Shown here one piece after another: positions 6,406 to 15,402 of a stretch of DNA of 32,105 nt; the first letter of the stretch is position 1, and every line of letters starts with the position of its first letter. The position numbers were made by a program, and so were the translations under genes. The DNA lies in NCBI GenBank assembly GCA_947496065.1, contig CANMBF010000029.1, forward strand, positions 1 to 32,105, given 5' to 3'. Under the pieces are notes generated by a model. The model searched no databases. It had not been told where the DNA came from and saw nothing but the letters and a program-made list of their open reading frames with translations. The DNA is from Bacteroidota bacterium (GTDB taxonomy: Bacteria; Bacteroidota; Bacteroidia; NS11-12g; UBA955).

Positions 6406-8166
6406 ATGAGAAAACTGTTTTTCATTTTATTATTCATCCCCTTTTTAAACACCAGTGCTATGCAGGTTAATTATCAAATCGATATTGCAAATCCCAATTC
6501 ACATTATGCCAATGTTACCATTCAAATTCTTAACAATACCGAAAAATCCATAGCCGTTAAAATGCCGGTATGGACACCCGGTAGCTATATGGTGCGCGAG
6601 TTCGAACGCAATGTCGATAAAGTAAAAGCGAGCAATGGAAACGATGCTTTAGAGATTAGTAAATCTGATAAAAATACTTGGATGATCAAAGATACCAAAG
6701 GTGCTAATGCCATTACCATTACCTACCCTGTGTATTGTTTCGAAGCAGGTGTAAGAACCTCTTATATTGATGGCGACCGCGCTTTTTTTATATTAACCAG
6801 TTGCCTTATGTATGTGCACCATTTCGAAAACAGCAAAGGTCAATTAGAATTAAAATATTCTGAATATTGGAAAATAGTGTCTACCACTTTAACAGCGTTA
6901 GCGCCCAACAAATACAGTTATAACAATTACGATGAGTTGGTAGATTCGCCCATAGAAATTGGCAACCACGAGGAGATAAAATTCACAGTAAATGGGGTGC
7001 CACACCGCGCTGCCTTAATAGGTTTGAACAATTGCCCTAAAGAAAAATTCACAACTGATATTCAAAAGATTTGCGAAACCATGACCGCCATTGTTGGTGA
7101 GCATCCTTGCAAAGAATATCTTTTCTTTATTCAACATGTCGAAGAAGGTGGAGGGGGATTAGAGCATGCCAACAGTTGTGTGGTGCAAATGCCGCGCTTT
7201 AATTATACCAAGCCCGATCGTTATACGGCCTTTATGGGTTTATTGGCCCACGAGTATTTTCATTTGTGGAATGTGAAACGCATTCGTCCTGCTGCACTAG
7301 GTCCATTCGATTACAGCAAAGAGAACCACACCAACTTATTGTGGGTGGCCGAAGGTATTACCAGTTATTACGATGAATTGGCCTTGTACCGCGCAGGTTT
7401 TCATACCAAGGAACAATACTTAGAAGCCTTGTCAGGTGAATTCTCGGCTACACAAAACAGACAAGGGTCTGCTGTGCAATGTTTACACGAAGCCTCGTTC
7501 GATACTTGGATAAAAGAATACCGCCCGAATGAAAACAGCATCAATTCAAATATCTCATACTACACCAAAGGCGCTGTGGTAGCGGCTTTGCTCGATATAC
7601 AAATCATCAAAGCCACCAATGGTGCCAAACATTTGGATGATTTAATGCAGTATCTGTACAAAGAATTTTACATCAAACAAGGTAGAGGATTTACTGATGC
7701 AGAGTTTTATGCAGCCATTAATACAGTTGCAGGTTCAACAATTGATATGAAAGAATGGGTATTACAACCGAACGATGCCACTACTTATGATAAATGGAAG
7801 CAAGTGTTTGCCGCGGTTGAATGCGATTTAGAAAGCAAGTCATCAGATGCCTTAACATACACTGGTATCAATACAGAAATAAAAGGCGAGCGTTTATTAA
7901 TCAAATCTGTAGAAGCCAATTCACCTTCAGTCACAGCCGGTTTGCAAGCAGGCGATGAGCTGATTGCCATCAAAGATTTGAGACTCAAAACCAATTGGGA
8001 CGAAGTGATGAAAAATGTTGCACTACCAAGTTTCACAGTCACCATTTCGAGGGCTGGAATCGTTCGTGTAATTCAATTAAAAGCCACGAAAAGCCCAAAA
8101 GTGGCTTATAAATTGGTTGAGAAGAATAAGGATAATTCATTTTTATCCAAATGGTTATTGCGCTAA
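6406..8166 (+). CDS. M61 family metallopeptidase with PDZ domain
   Basis: It is a glycyl-aminopeptidase-type M61 enzyme, expected in the periplasm or at the cell surface. From the ATG at 6406 it has a signal peptide (MRKLFFILLFIPF...), an N-terminal beta domain to about residue 200, then the gluzincin core: HEYFH near 282-286 (two zinc ligands and catalytic Glu) and WVAEG near 312-317 supplying the third ligand. A PDZ domain occupies about 500-575 (ANSPSVTAGLQAGDELIAI). The frame can be extended 10 codons to a TTG at 6376, but that start would fall inside the promoter. A single transcription unit is likely; the next gene has its own promoter. Confidence 0.9.
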   Translation: MRKLFFILLFIPFLNTSAMQVNYQIDIANPNSHYANVTIQILNNTEKSIAVKMPVWTPGSYMVREFERNVDKVKASNGNDALEISKSDKNTWMIKDTKGANAITITYPVYCFEAGVRTSYIDGDRAFFILTSCLMYVHHFENSKGQLELKYSEYWKIVSTTLTALAPNKYSYNNYDELVDSPIEIGNHEEIKFTVNGVPHRAALIGLNNCPKEKFTTDIQKICETMTAIVGEHPCKEYLFFIQHVEEGGGGLEHANSCVVQMPRFNYTKPDRYTAFMGLLAHEYFHLWNVKRIRPAALGPFDYSKENHTNLLWVAEGITSYYDELALYRAGFHTKEQYLEALSGEFSATQNRQGSAVQCLHEASFDTWIKEYRPNENSINSNISYYTKGAVVAALLDIQIIKATNGAKHLDDLMQYLYKEFYIKQGRGFTDAEFYAAINTVAGSTIDMKEWVLQPNDATTYDKWKQVFAAVECDLESKSSDALTYTGINTEIKGERLLIKSVEANSPSVTAGLQAGDELIAIKDLRLKTNWDEVMKNVALPSFTVTISRAGIVRVIQLKATKSPKVAYKLVEKNKDNSFLSKWLLR

Positions 8167-8188
8167 AAAAATAATTTTCTTTTTTTGT

Positions 8189-8219
8189 TTTGACTTCATA
8201 AAACCAATTTATAAATTTG
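8189..8219 (+). promoter_or_regulatory. Near-consensus promoter for the barrel-HhH-pdxJ operon
   Basis: TTTG (8189-8192), exactly 19 nt, TAAATTTG (8212-8219): a textbook Bacteroidota promoter. The box ends 4 nt before the TTG start codon at 8224. Confidence 0.65.
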
Positions 8220-8223
8220 GTTA

Positions 8224-9036
8224 TTGAAAACACACACACTTGTTGTGCTCTTGGTATTAAAGGGCGCGACCATAAAAGCTATTGGCTATTTTTCGGCAGT
8301 AGGCGCCGAATCGGCCGCACTCGGAGGCATCAGTTTTATGCCCAATTGCCACAGTTCATCTAATCACAGTGCCCTCATGCCTTGGCTCGAAAAACGAGGC
8401 TTGGCATTAACTGCTGCAAATTATTATGGCGTTAGAAATCTCAATCAAATCAATTGCTCGGGTGTTGTTCCAATCAAGACATTTGGCTATGGTTTTGGGT
8501 TCTACAATTTTGGAAATTCAAATTACACCGAACAGAGTCTTCACTTTTCAGTGGCCCATGCTTTTAATAAACGCTTTAGTTTAGGATTGGGCGCGCAATA
8601 CAACGTATTTAAAATTGCGAACTATGGACATCAAAATAATTTTGTGATTGATGCGAACATGGCGGCCAAGGTGAATGAAAAAGTCATGTTGGCCTTTAAA
8701 GTTTTTAATCCAACGAGAACCAAATTAAATAGCTACAGCGATGAACGTTTGCAAACGGTTTATTTGGCAGGCCTGCAATACAAAGTGAATGCACAGGTAA
8801 AGTCGTACATGCAAATCGAAAAAGTGAATGCCTTTAAACCCAATCTAAAATTAGGCATTGACTATGCGCCAAAGGAGACCATTCATTTGCGACTCGGTTT
8901 TTCTAGCATCCAACCACAGTTTAGTTTGGGTGTGGGCTTTCAGCATAAAAAAATTAAAATTGACTTTGCTTCTACAATTCATCCCATGCTTGGTGTAAGT
9001 TCTCAAACAACATTTGTCTATGCCATTGGTCAATAA
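8224..9036 (+). CDS. Outer-membrane beta-barrel protein (PorV/PorQ-like appearance)
   Basis: The protein (270 aa) has an N-terminal hydrophobic signal segment and then GYFSAVGAESAALGGISFM, the opening typical of Bacteroidota barrel proteins where strand 1 follows the signal. The remainder alternates short amphipathic strands with aromatic ends (YGFGFYNF, FSLGLGAQY, HLRLGFSS, FSLGVGFQ), as expected for an 8-14-strand barrel. No specific family can be fixed; PorV/PorQ-like is a visual impression. The start is TTG at 8224; the next in-frame ATG would delete the signal. It overlaps the following gene by 17 nt, implying translational coupling. Confidence 0.65.
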   Translation: MKTHTLVVLLVLKGATIKAIGYFSAVGAESAALGGISFMPNCHSSSNHSALMPWLEKRGLALTAANYYGVRNLNQINCSGVVPIKTFGYGFGFYNFGNSNYTEQSLHFSVAHAFNKRFSLGLGAQYNVFKIANYGHQNNFVIDANMAAKVNEKVMLAFKVFNPTRTKLNSYSDERLQTVYLAGLQYKVNAQVKSYMQIEKVNAFKPNLKLGIDYAPKETIHLRLGFSSIQPQFSLGVGFQHKKIKIDFASTIHPMLGVSSQTTFVYAIGQ

Positions 9037-11053
9037 AATTATCCTGTTGAGTTGTTCTTGGTGGTGCATGACTACCAATGCGCAAACAGAAGATGACCAC
9101 AGAGAAGGATTAGAAAAATACATTGAAAACACCGAGGGTATAGCCGATTATACCGACTTGTATGATCAAATTGATGTGTTGGTGAAGCAACCCATTAATA
9201 TCAACAAAGCAGATGCAGCAGCCTTAACGCGATTGCCTTTTATGAGTCCTGAAAAAATAAATACACTGCTTGCGCATCGCCAAAGGTATGGCGCCTTCCA
9301 ATCGGTTTATGAGTTACAACAATTAGAAGATTTTGGTTTAGACTATATCAAAATGCTGCGGCCTTTTATTTCGGTTGAAGAAGTGTTTACCCTGAAATCC
9401 ATCAGCAATCCCTTGTTTTGGAAAGGCGGTAAACACGAAGTAATTAGTTTGAGCACTTATAAATTTGAACAGGCCGAAGGCTATGCCTTGCCCGATACCA
9501 ATCCGAACGCCTATCTTGGTAATGCTGTGCGAGAAGTGCTGCGGTACCGAGGAGAGATTAATTCTAGATTGCAAATTAATTTTACTACAGAGAAAGATGC
9601 GGGCGAACAACTGAATGCAAAAGCCATTTTCCTTTCTGCAAATTTATTTTTCAAAAACATGGGTAAAATAAAAGCGCTTGCTATTGGTGATTATCAAGCG
9701 GCTTTTGGTCAAGGTCTAACCTTTGGTAGCTGTATGGCCTTTGGCAAATCGCCCTTTGTATTGAACGTTATGCGGGTGCAAGATGGTTTAAAATCATACC
9801 GATCTTTGAATGAAAATGAATTCTTAAGAGGCCTTGGTATCACTTATCAATTAGCGCGTAAAACAGAACTCACTTTTTTTTATTCAGGCAAAAAAATCGA
9901 TGGTACTGCTAAGCAAGACTCACTCGCTTTGAATGATGTTTTCACCAGTTTAATTTCAACAGGCTATCACAGAAATGCGAATGAATTAAACAGTAAATCT
10001 GTAGTCGGTAGGCGCATTTTTGGCGCCCATTTAACCCAACAGTTTAAAAATTTAACGATAGGGTTAACAGGGGTGCAAACCTTTTTAAAATCGGCCTTAA
10101 TAAAAGGTGATAAGCCTTATCAATTGTACAATTTCGAAGGCACCTCTATCACCAATTTAGGCATCGATTACAAATGGTATTATAAAAATTTAGCAGCCTT
10201 TGGTGAAATTTCTAGTAATCAAAATTTCAAAAACACTTCGTTTGTCAATGGTTTGATTTTAAGTTTAGGAAAACAATTAGACCTTAGCTTATTGCAAAGA
10301 CATTACGATAAAAGTTACCATGGCACCATGACCAATGCCATAGGCGAAGGCAGTGATAATAAAAATGAAAATGGCTTGTATGCAGGCTTTAGTTTAGCGC
10401 CAATGAAGGGCTATAAACTGAATACCTATGCCGATTTGTACCGTTTTAATTGGTTGCGTTACCAAGTAGATGCCCCATCGGGTGGCAAAGATTTTCTATT
10501 GGAATTGCAATACGCCAAGCGCAAAAGTTACAGTTGGTATTTGCGCTATAGAAAAGAAGTGAAACAAATAAATGAAGAAGGCGTGCAACATTTGAACCGC
10601 ATGGAAAACAATACCCGACAACAGGTGCGCTTTCACATCGAGACGATCATTAGTCCAGCCCTGTCTTTAAGAAATAGGGTAGAATGGGTGCAATACCAAT
10701 TGCAATATGGCAAAACAACGCATGGTTTTTTAATGCTTCAAGATGTGGTAATGGCTCCTACAAGACATTTAAAAATAATTGGTCGTATAATGTATTTTGA
10801 TGCCCAAGATTACGATGCAAGGGTGTATGCATACGAAAATGATATGCTCTATTCGTATAGTGTTCCATCTTTTCAGAACAGAGGCACAAGGTTTTATATA
10901 TTGACTAAATATAAATTAAAAAGAAATATAGATATTTGGACTCGATTTTCGCGCACCGCTTATGAGAATCAAACGACTATTGGAAGTGGTTATGATACGA
11001 TTAATAGCAGCAGGGTGAGCGAACTAAAAGTACAAATAAAATGGACCATTTAA
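9020..11053 (+). CDS. Helix-hairpin-helix plus outer-membrane beta-barrel protein
   Basis: This exported protein of about 677 aa has a signal peptide (ending near TNAQ). A ComEA-type helix-hairpin-helix module follows at about residues 48-115: ININKADAAALTRLPF, then INTLLAHRQRYGAFQSVYELQQLEDFG. From about residue 130 to the end there is a long strand-rich region ending in SELKVQIKWTI, an aromatic/hydrophobic terminal strand typical of barrels. ComEA-type HhH modules bind DNA, so DNA handling at the outer membrane is conceivable, but the family is uncharacterised. ATG at 9020 is chosen over TTG at 9014. It overlaps both neighbours (17 nt and 13 nt). Confidence 0.75.
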   Translation: MPLVNKIILLSCSWWCMTTNAQTEDDHREGLEKYIENTEGIADYTDLYDQIDVLVKQPININKADAAALTRLPFMSPEKINTLLAHRQRYGAFQSVYELQQLEDFGLDYIKMLRPFISVEEVFTLKSISNPLFWKGGKHEVISLSTYKFEQAEGYALPDTNPNAYLGNAVREVLRYRGEINSRLQINFTTEKDAGEQLNAKAIFLSANLFFKNMGKIKALAIGDYQAAFGQGLTFGSCMAFGKSPFVLNVMRVQDGLKSYRSLNENEFLRGLGITYQLARKTELTFFYSGKKIDGTAKQDSLALNDVFTSLISTGYHRNANELNSKSVVGRRIFGAHLTQQFKNLTIGLTGVQTFLKSALIKGDKPYQLYNFEGTSITNLGIDYKWYYKNLAAFGEISSNQNFKNTSFVNGLILSLGKQLDLSLLQRHYDKSYHGTMTNAIGEGSDNKNENGLYAGFSLAPMKGYKLNTYADLYRFNWLRYQVDAPSGGKDFLLELQYAKRKSYSWYLRYRKEVKQINEEGVQHLNRMENNTRQQVRFHIETIISPALSLRNRVEWVQYQLQYGKTTHGFLMLQDVVMAPTRHLKIIGRIMYFDAQDYDARVYAYENDMLYSYSVPSFQNRGTRFYILTKYKLKRNIDIWTRFSRTAYENQTTIGSGYDTINSSRVSELKVQIKWTI

Positions 11054-11775
11054 ACAACGGCACTAAACTAAGTGTTAACATCAATAAATTAGCCACCATT
11101 CGCAATGCGCGCGGTGGGAATAATCCAGACATCCAAAGTTTTGCAAAAAAAATTGAAAGCTATGGTGCACATGGCATTACCGTGCACCCACGTCCAGATG
11201 GTAGACATATTCGCTATGAGGATGTATACGCCTTAAAAGAAATTGTAACGACTGAATTTAATATCGAAGGTTATCCTACCGATGATTTTATAGAAATGGT
11301 ATTGGCTGTAAAGCCTGATCAAGTAACGCTTGTGCCCGATGCCCCAGAAGCCTTAACGAGTAATAATGGTTGGGATACCATCGGTCATCAGCAGTATTTA
11401 ACAGAGATTATTTCAGAATTTAAAAAGAACAATATTAGAGTAAGTATTTTTCTGAATTCTGAAATTAAATTTTTAGAATCGGCCAAAGCCACGGGTGCCG
11501 ATCGCATTGAGTTGTATACCGAGTCGTATGCCACCAATTATGCGAGCAATAGGGAAGATGCCATTAAGGATTATATCGCCACAGCCAAAGAAGCGCAGCG
11601 CCTTGATTTGGGTTTAAATGCGGGTCACGATTTAGACTTGCACAATCTTCGCTATTTTGCGCAACACATGCCTGGTTTATTGGAGGTGAGCATCGGTCAT
11701 GCCTTGGTATGCGATGCCATAGAATACGGCATGGCGAATACCGTTAAAATGTATTTGAATCAATTGGCAGGGTAA
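11041..11775 (+). CDS. pdxJ: Pyridoxine 5'-phosphate synthase
   Basis: PdxJ condenses 3-amino-2-oxopropyl phosphate with 1-deoxyxylulose 5-phosphate to make pyridoxine 5'-phosphate, the last ring-forming step of the DXP-dependent vitamin B6 pathway, as a cytoplasmic TIM-barrel octamer. The signature segments are present in order: VNINKLATIRNARGG at the start, GITVHPRPDGRHI near 40, NIEGYPT near 77, DRIELYTESYA near 155, LNAGHDLDLHN near 195 and VSIGHALVCDA near 218. Length of 244 aa is standard. Its ATG lies inside the end of the HhH/barrel gene (13-nt overlap). Its 3' end overlaps the convergent minus-strand gene by 16 nt. Confidence 0.95.
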   Translation: MDHLNNGTKLSVNINKLATIRNARGGNNPDIQSFAKKIESYGAHGITVHPRPDGRHIRYEDVYALKEIVTTEFNIEGYPTDDFIEMVLAVKPDQVTLVPDAPEALTSNNGWDTIGHQQYLTEIISEFKKNNIRVSIFLNSEIKFLESAKATGADRIELYTESYATNYASNREDAIKDYIATAKEAQRLDLGLNAGHDLDLHNLRYFAQHMPGLLEVSIGHALVCDAIEYGMANTVKMYLNQLAG

Positions 11776-12566
11776 GGGCCGTGTTTTAATTTAAACCCAT
11801 TGCAGGCCACTCTGCAAGGTTTGTACTTTTGTATCCCTGTAATACTGAAAATTTGTTTGTTGCCTGTTTGCAAGGTGGTGGTTTCTGAATAAAGTACCAG
11901 TCCTTTTGAAAAAGTCACAGGTTCGTAATACATTGCCGTTAGCATGTCAATTCTTACTTTGTTGAGCCATGCATCGGCTTCGTTACATACCCATAGGGTT
12001 TGTTTGATTTGCCCGTTGTTTAAAACATATTCTTCGCAAACATAACCCAAGAGGGTTTTGGTTCTTCGCGTTTTTTCGAAGTAGCGGGCGCGGTTTTCTA
12101 TAACATTTCGAAAACGATAGTTACTACCTTTGCAGTTTTTTGTATTTTTGAATTGAAACAATTTGCCTGTATCACTTAGATCGATCTTATATTCTACACT
12201 GTCTTTTAATTCTTCGATTCTAAAATAAGTATGTGCTTTGCCGCTTTGCACATAAGATTCTTTGAGTGCGGCATAGTAGGAGCTATCGTCAAAATAAAAA
12301 GTGTAATCGGTTTTTGAACTCACCTTGTTAGTACTATCAGTAAATATATAAGTAGCTTCCATCTGTGAATAGAAATTATAATAGGCCAATGGTCTCAAAA
12401 TTAATTCTTCGCGTCTATTGATGTCCGGACAAGGTAATTTTAAGCCTGTGCGATATAGGTTTTTTGTTGAATCTACTTTTATTTTTTTGCCACCTTTTTG
12501 TGCCTCCAAATTAATAGAAAAGCAAATAACAAAAAGTAAAAAAAGTTTATATAATAGACGCTGCAT
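11760..12566 (-). CDS. Secreted protein of unknown function, 268 aa
   Basis: It carries an N-terminal signal peptide (LLYKLFLLFVICFSINLEAQ) and no lipobox, so it is probably periplasmic or secreted. The body is strand-rich and includes RTKTLLGYVCEEYVLNNGQ followed by LWVCNEADAWLNKV, the 'modified-and-unfolded substrate' look of GLPGLI/DUF4412-type Bacteroidota proteins; that assignment is tentative. Four Cys residues in the C-terminal half may form disulfides. Its ATG shares bases with the VF530 stop codon (TAATG), so it is the translationally coupled last gene of the run. It overlaps the convergent pdxJ by 16 nt. Confidence 0.6.
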   Translation of the reverse strand: MQRLLYKLFLLFVICFSINLEAQKGGKKIKVDSTKNLYRTGLKLPCPDINRREELILRPLAYYNFYSQMEATYIFTDSTNKVSSKTDYTFYFDDSSYYAALKESYVQSGKAHTYFRIEELKDSVEYKIDLSDTGKLFQFKNTKNCKGSNYRFRNVIENRARYFEKTRRTKTLLGYVCEEYVLNNGQIKQTLWVCNEADAWLNKVRIDMLTAMYYEPVTFSKGLVLYSETTTLQTGNKQIFSITGIQKYKPCRVACNGFKLKHGPYPAN

Positions 12567-12820
12567 TACAATTTCGGTTTTAATAAAGTAGGATCAATGC
12601 CATCGCGTGTTACATAAACGAACAAAGCTTCTAATCGGGTGCGCGCCCATGGGGTTTTGCGCATGAATTTCAAACTCGATTTGATCGAAGGATTACTTGC
12701 AAAACAATTCACTGGAATGTGATAATGCAATTGCTCCCAACCATAAAGTGCATGTAAATAAGTTAACATCATTTCTAAAGTAATGCCATGCAAGGGGTTG
12801 TTCTTTTGGGGCTCTGACAT
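12566..12820 (-). CDS. VF530 family small protein
   Basis: The 84-aa protein matches the VF530 family well: HGITLEMMLTYLHALYGWEQLHYHIPVNCF followed by NPSIKSSLKFMRKTPWARTRLEALFV. The family is named after a Vibrio fischeri protein of solved structure, a small helical domain proposed to bind DNA; its cellular role is unknown. The start is ATG, 3 nt after the permease stop, and the stop overlaps the next ATG. Its position inside a membrane and polysaccharide operon gives no functional clue. Confidence 0.85.
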   Translation of the reverse strand: MSEPQKNNPLHGITLEMMLTYLHALYGWEQLHYHIPVNCFASNPSIKSSLKFMRKTPWARTRLEALFVYVTRDGIDPTLLKPKL

Positions 12821-12823
12821 GCG

Positions 12824-13945
12824 TTAAGATTTGATATGAATATCGAGTGCATCGCGCAATGCAATGCCAATAAAATTGAACGCCATCACCAACGCCATAA
12901 TGGCCAAGCCCGGTATGATGGCAAGGTAGGCGCTATCGAACATGATGTAGCCATAATATTCTTTAATCATCATACCCCAACTTGGTGTTGGAGGTGATAC
13001 GCCAAGTCCTAGAAAACTCAAGCCCGATTCAAGTAAAATAGCCGATCCAAAATTGGCAACGGCCAATACAATTAAGGAGCTTTTAAGATTCGGTAAAATA
13101 TGTTTGAACATTATTCTCCAAGACCCAAAACCCAATACTTTCGCTGCCTGTACGTATTCTTTTTCGCGAATGCTAAATACTTGACCGCGCACAACGCGTG
13201 CCACTTCGACCCAACTGCTTAAACCAATGGCAATAAATATTTGCCAGAAACCTTTACCCAATGCAAAGCTTATAGCTACTACCAATAGCATGGTTGGTAA
13301 ACTCCATATCACATTCATCAACCATGAAATAACATGGTCTGTAATACCTCTGAAATAACCAGCCATTAAACCTAATAAAGTGCCAATCAATAACGAGAGA
13401 ATGACAGAAACTATGCCAACAGAAAGCGAAATGCGCGTGCCTATTAATAAGCGACTGAGGAGGTCGCGACCCAAACCATCAGTACCCAACCAAAAAGTTT
13501 TGCTGATAAAGCGATAGGGTTGAATTTTAGAAACGGCAAATTGTTCTTTTAAACTAGTTTCTAATCCGCCATTGTATAAGTCAACCGTCATGGTATCATT
13601 GGCTATTTGATAATTGGTAATGGCAATTTGTTTTACAGATTCAGTTTCGCCATTGATAAAATTGCCAAATGATTTTGGTGCCTCACCGATTTCAAGAAAT
13701 TGAATTTTTGTGGTGGGTTTTAGTAAGGCAATGGGTAAATTAATAGCGTTGGCATGCTTTGTTTTGTCGGGGGTAATGGCATACCCAAGTAGACTAATAA
13801 CAACACAAAATAATATAATCACCATCCCAATGAGTCCCAAAGGATGTCTGAATATTTTGCGCAGTACAGGTGATTTTATTAACAATATAAATGTTGTTCT
13901 TACCTCGCGAAAGTAATTAATCTTTTGCGATTTCTGTAGAACCAT
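12824..13945 (-). CDS. ABC transporter permease, OppC/DppC type
   Basis: It is an inner-membrane permease of the peptide/nickel importer type. TM1 lies at about residues 40-60 (GLIGMVIILFCVVISLLGY). A periplasmic domain of about 100 residues follows, then FWLGTDGLGRDLLSRLLIGTR, diagnostic of OppC-like permeases. Five further TM segments contain the EAA loop that contacts the ATPase (EYVQAAKVLGFGSWRIMFKHILPN). The frame can be extended to a TTG at 14023 deep in the ligase gene; ATG at 13945 (29-nt overlap) is more plausible. No OppB, ATPase or binding protein is adjacent, so partners must be encoded elsewhere. Confidence 0.85.
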   Translation of the reverse strand: MVLQKSQKINYFREVRTTFILLIKSPVLRKIFRHPLGLIGMVIILFCVVISLLGYAITPDKTKHANAINLPIALLKPTTKIQFLEIGEAPKSFGNFINGETESVKQIAITNYQIANDTMTVDLYNGGLETSLKEQFAVSKIQPYRFISKTFWLGTDGLGRDLLSRLLIGTRISLSVGIVSVILSLLIGTLLGLMAGYFRGITDHVISWLMNVIWSLPTMLLVVAISFALGKGFWQIFIAIGLSSWVEVARVVRGQVFSIREKEYVQAAKVLGFGSWRIMFKHILPNLKSSLIVLAVANFGSAILLESGLSFLGLGVSPPTPSWGMMIKEYYGYIMFDSAYLAIIPGLAIMALVMAFNFIGIALRDALDIHIKS

Positions 13946-15401
13946 CAAACGAAATGTTTTCTTGGGGTTGATAATATTTAATAGCAACCAGTATTGCCAT
14001 AAAACCCCAGAGTGGTGCAGCAATTTTATCGAAGTCGCTATAATTATTAAGTAAAGCGTGCACGTAATAAGTTATGAGGCCTAATAATACAGCGGTAGCC
14101 AAACTGCGCTGCCATGGCCATCTTTTTTCATCGTAAATAATATTTAATCCCAGTGCAACCGAGAGCAAGAATACAGCCAACCAGCTTAAGAAACCTGGCA
14201 AGCCCATTTCGGATAAGGCGTTGAAATATTCACTATGTGTATTCCCTAAATCACCACTGTTGGTGCTTATTAAAGTTAAATCTTCGGGTCGTTGGAAAGG
14301 CGCGTATTTGAACGTGTAGGTGCCCGGACCAAAACCAGTCATTGGCTTTTCTTTGAACATCAAAATGGCGCAATGCCAACGGTTCACACGCTCGAGGTTA
14401 GAAGGGTCCGTCGTAATATTGGAGACCGATTGTGCATGCGATTCTAAATCATCGGCACTGCCTTGTTTATTGCTTTCAAGACTGTAGAGCAATTGATCTT
14501 GTTTGATAAAGCCAATAATAGCAGCCAGTCCTAATACTACCATCATGCTTCTGAATTTCACTTTCATCTTGATAATGAAATAAAAACCCATGGCCACCAA
14601 TAAACTCAACCATGAAGCGCGTGTATATGAAAATACAATACCCACCAAAAGAACGAATGCAATGAATGCAAATACATACCTTTGAAAGCTATTAAAATTA
14701 AACCAGTTGCCGCGCAATGCAAACATGATGGCGGGTGGCACGAAGAATGAAATGTACGCTGAATAAATGGTGTGATCTTCAAAAAAAGGTTGCATAATGC
14801 TATAACCCCAGCCACGGGAAAAACCTTCATTAGCATGCTTTAAAATAGTAATACTAACGATAATAAAGGTGCCATAAATCATGTACGATAAGTAACGTCT
14901 CATATTAACTGGCGACTCAAATATTTTAAGTAGAAAGAAAAAGAAGGTCATTAAAAACCAAGTGCGCGCGATGAAATATTTAAGCGAAACAAAAGGCATG
15001 GTGCTAGTGCAAACCGTAATGAACATCCAAAATAAATTAATGAGAATAGCCATTACCAAGGGTGTTCTTAATAGGCGGATATTGAACTCACCTTTAATAA
15101 TTAATTGGTAAAAATAGAGGACGAACAATAGCCATATCATAGGCTCGGTGGGCAATGATAAACCGAGTCCACCACCAACATCTTTTACAAAGACTGAAAG
15201 GGGTACTGCAAAGCAAATAAGCAAGACATAGAAACTTGGATTAAAAACACATAGAAAAATGAGACCAATTGCAAATGGAACTATGGCAATGGCATATAAT
15301 TCAAAGTAAACAGCCGTTAAAATAATGGTCATTAAAGGAAGCACAAACTTTATAATTAAAGTTTTGGTGTCGTAATTAAATATGTGTCGTGATGAGGACA
15401 A
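13917..15401 (-). CDS. O-antigen ligase / Wzy-type polysaccharide polymerase family protein
   Basis: This polytopic inner-membrane protein (494 aa, about 10-12 TM segments) has the Wzy_C/WaaL-type periplasmic loop at about residues 315-400. The loop contains TGFGPGTYTFKYAPF and HSEYFNALSEMGLPGFLSW, the His and Glu-containing signature of ligases and polymerases that transfer undecaprenyl-linked glycans. Ligase and polymerase cannot be separated from sequence. It starts at TTG 15401, one base after the stop of the Wzz-like gene, and overlaps the permease. With the Wzz-like and flippase genes it forms a surface-glycan assembly set. Confidence 0.85.
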   Translation of the reverse strand: MSSSRHIFNYDTKTLIIKFVLPLMTIILTAVYFELYAIAIVPFAIGLIFLCVFNPSFYVLLICFAVPLSVFVKDVGGGLGLSLPTEPMIWLLFVLYFYQLIIKGEFNIRLLRTPLVMAILINLFWMFITVCTSTMPFVSLKYFIARTWFLMTFFFFLLKIFESPVNMRRYLSYMIYGTFIIVSITILKHANEGFSRGWGYSIMQPFFEDHTIYSAYISFFVPPAIMFALRGNWFNFNSFQRYVFAFIAFVLLVGIVFSYTRASWLSLLVAMGFYFIIKMKVKFRSMMVVLGLAAIIGFIKQDQLLYSLESNKQGSADDLESHAQSVSNITTDPSNLERVNRWHCAILMFKEKPMTGFGPGTYTFKYAPFQRPEDLTLISTNSGDLGNTHSEYFNALSEMGLPGFLSWLAVFLLSVALGLNIIYDEKRWPWQRSLATAVLLGLITYYVHALLNNYSDFDKIAAPLWGFMAILVAIKYYQPQENISFDGSTEIAKD

Positions 15402-15402
15402 T

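Noticed and set aside
13945-14023. N-terminal extension of the OppC-like permease to TTG 14023
   Set aside because: It would overlap the ligase gene by 107 nt and adds a stretch unlike the permease family; ATG 13945 is simpler.
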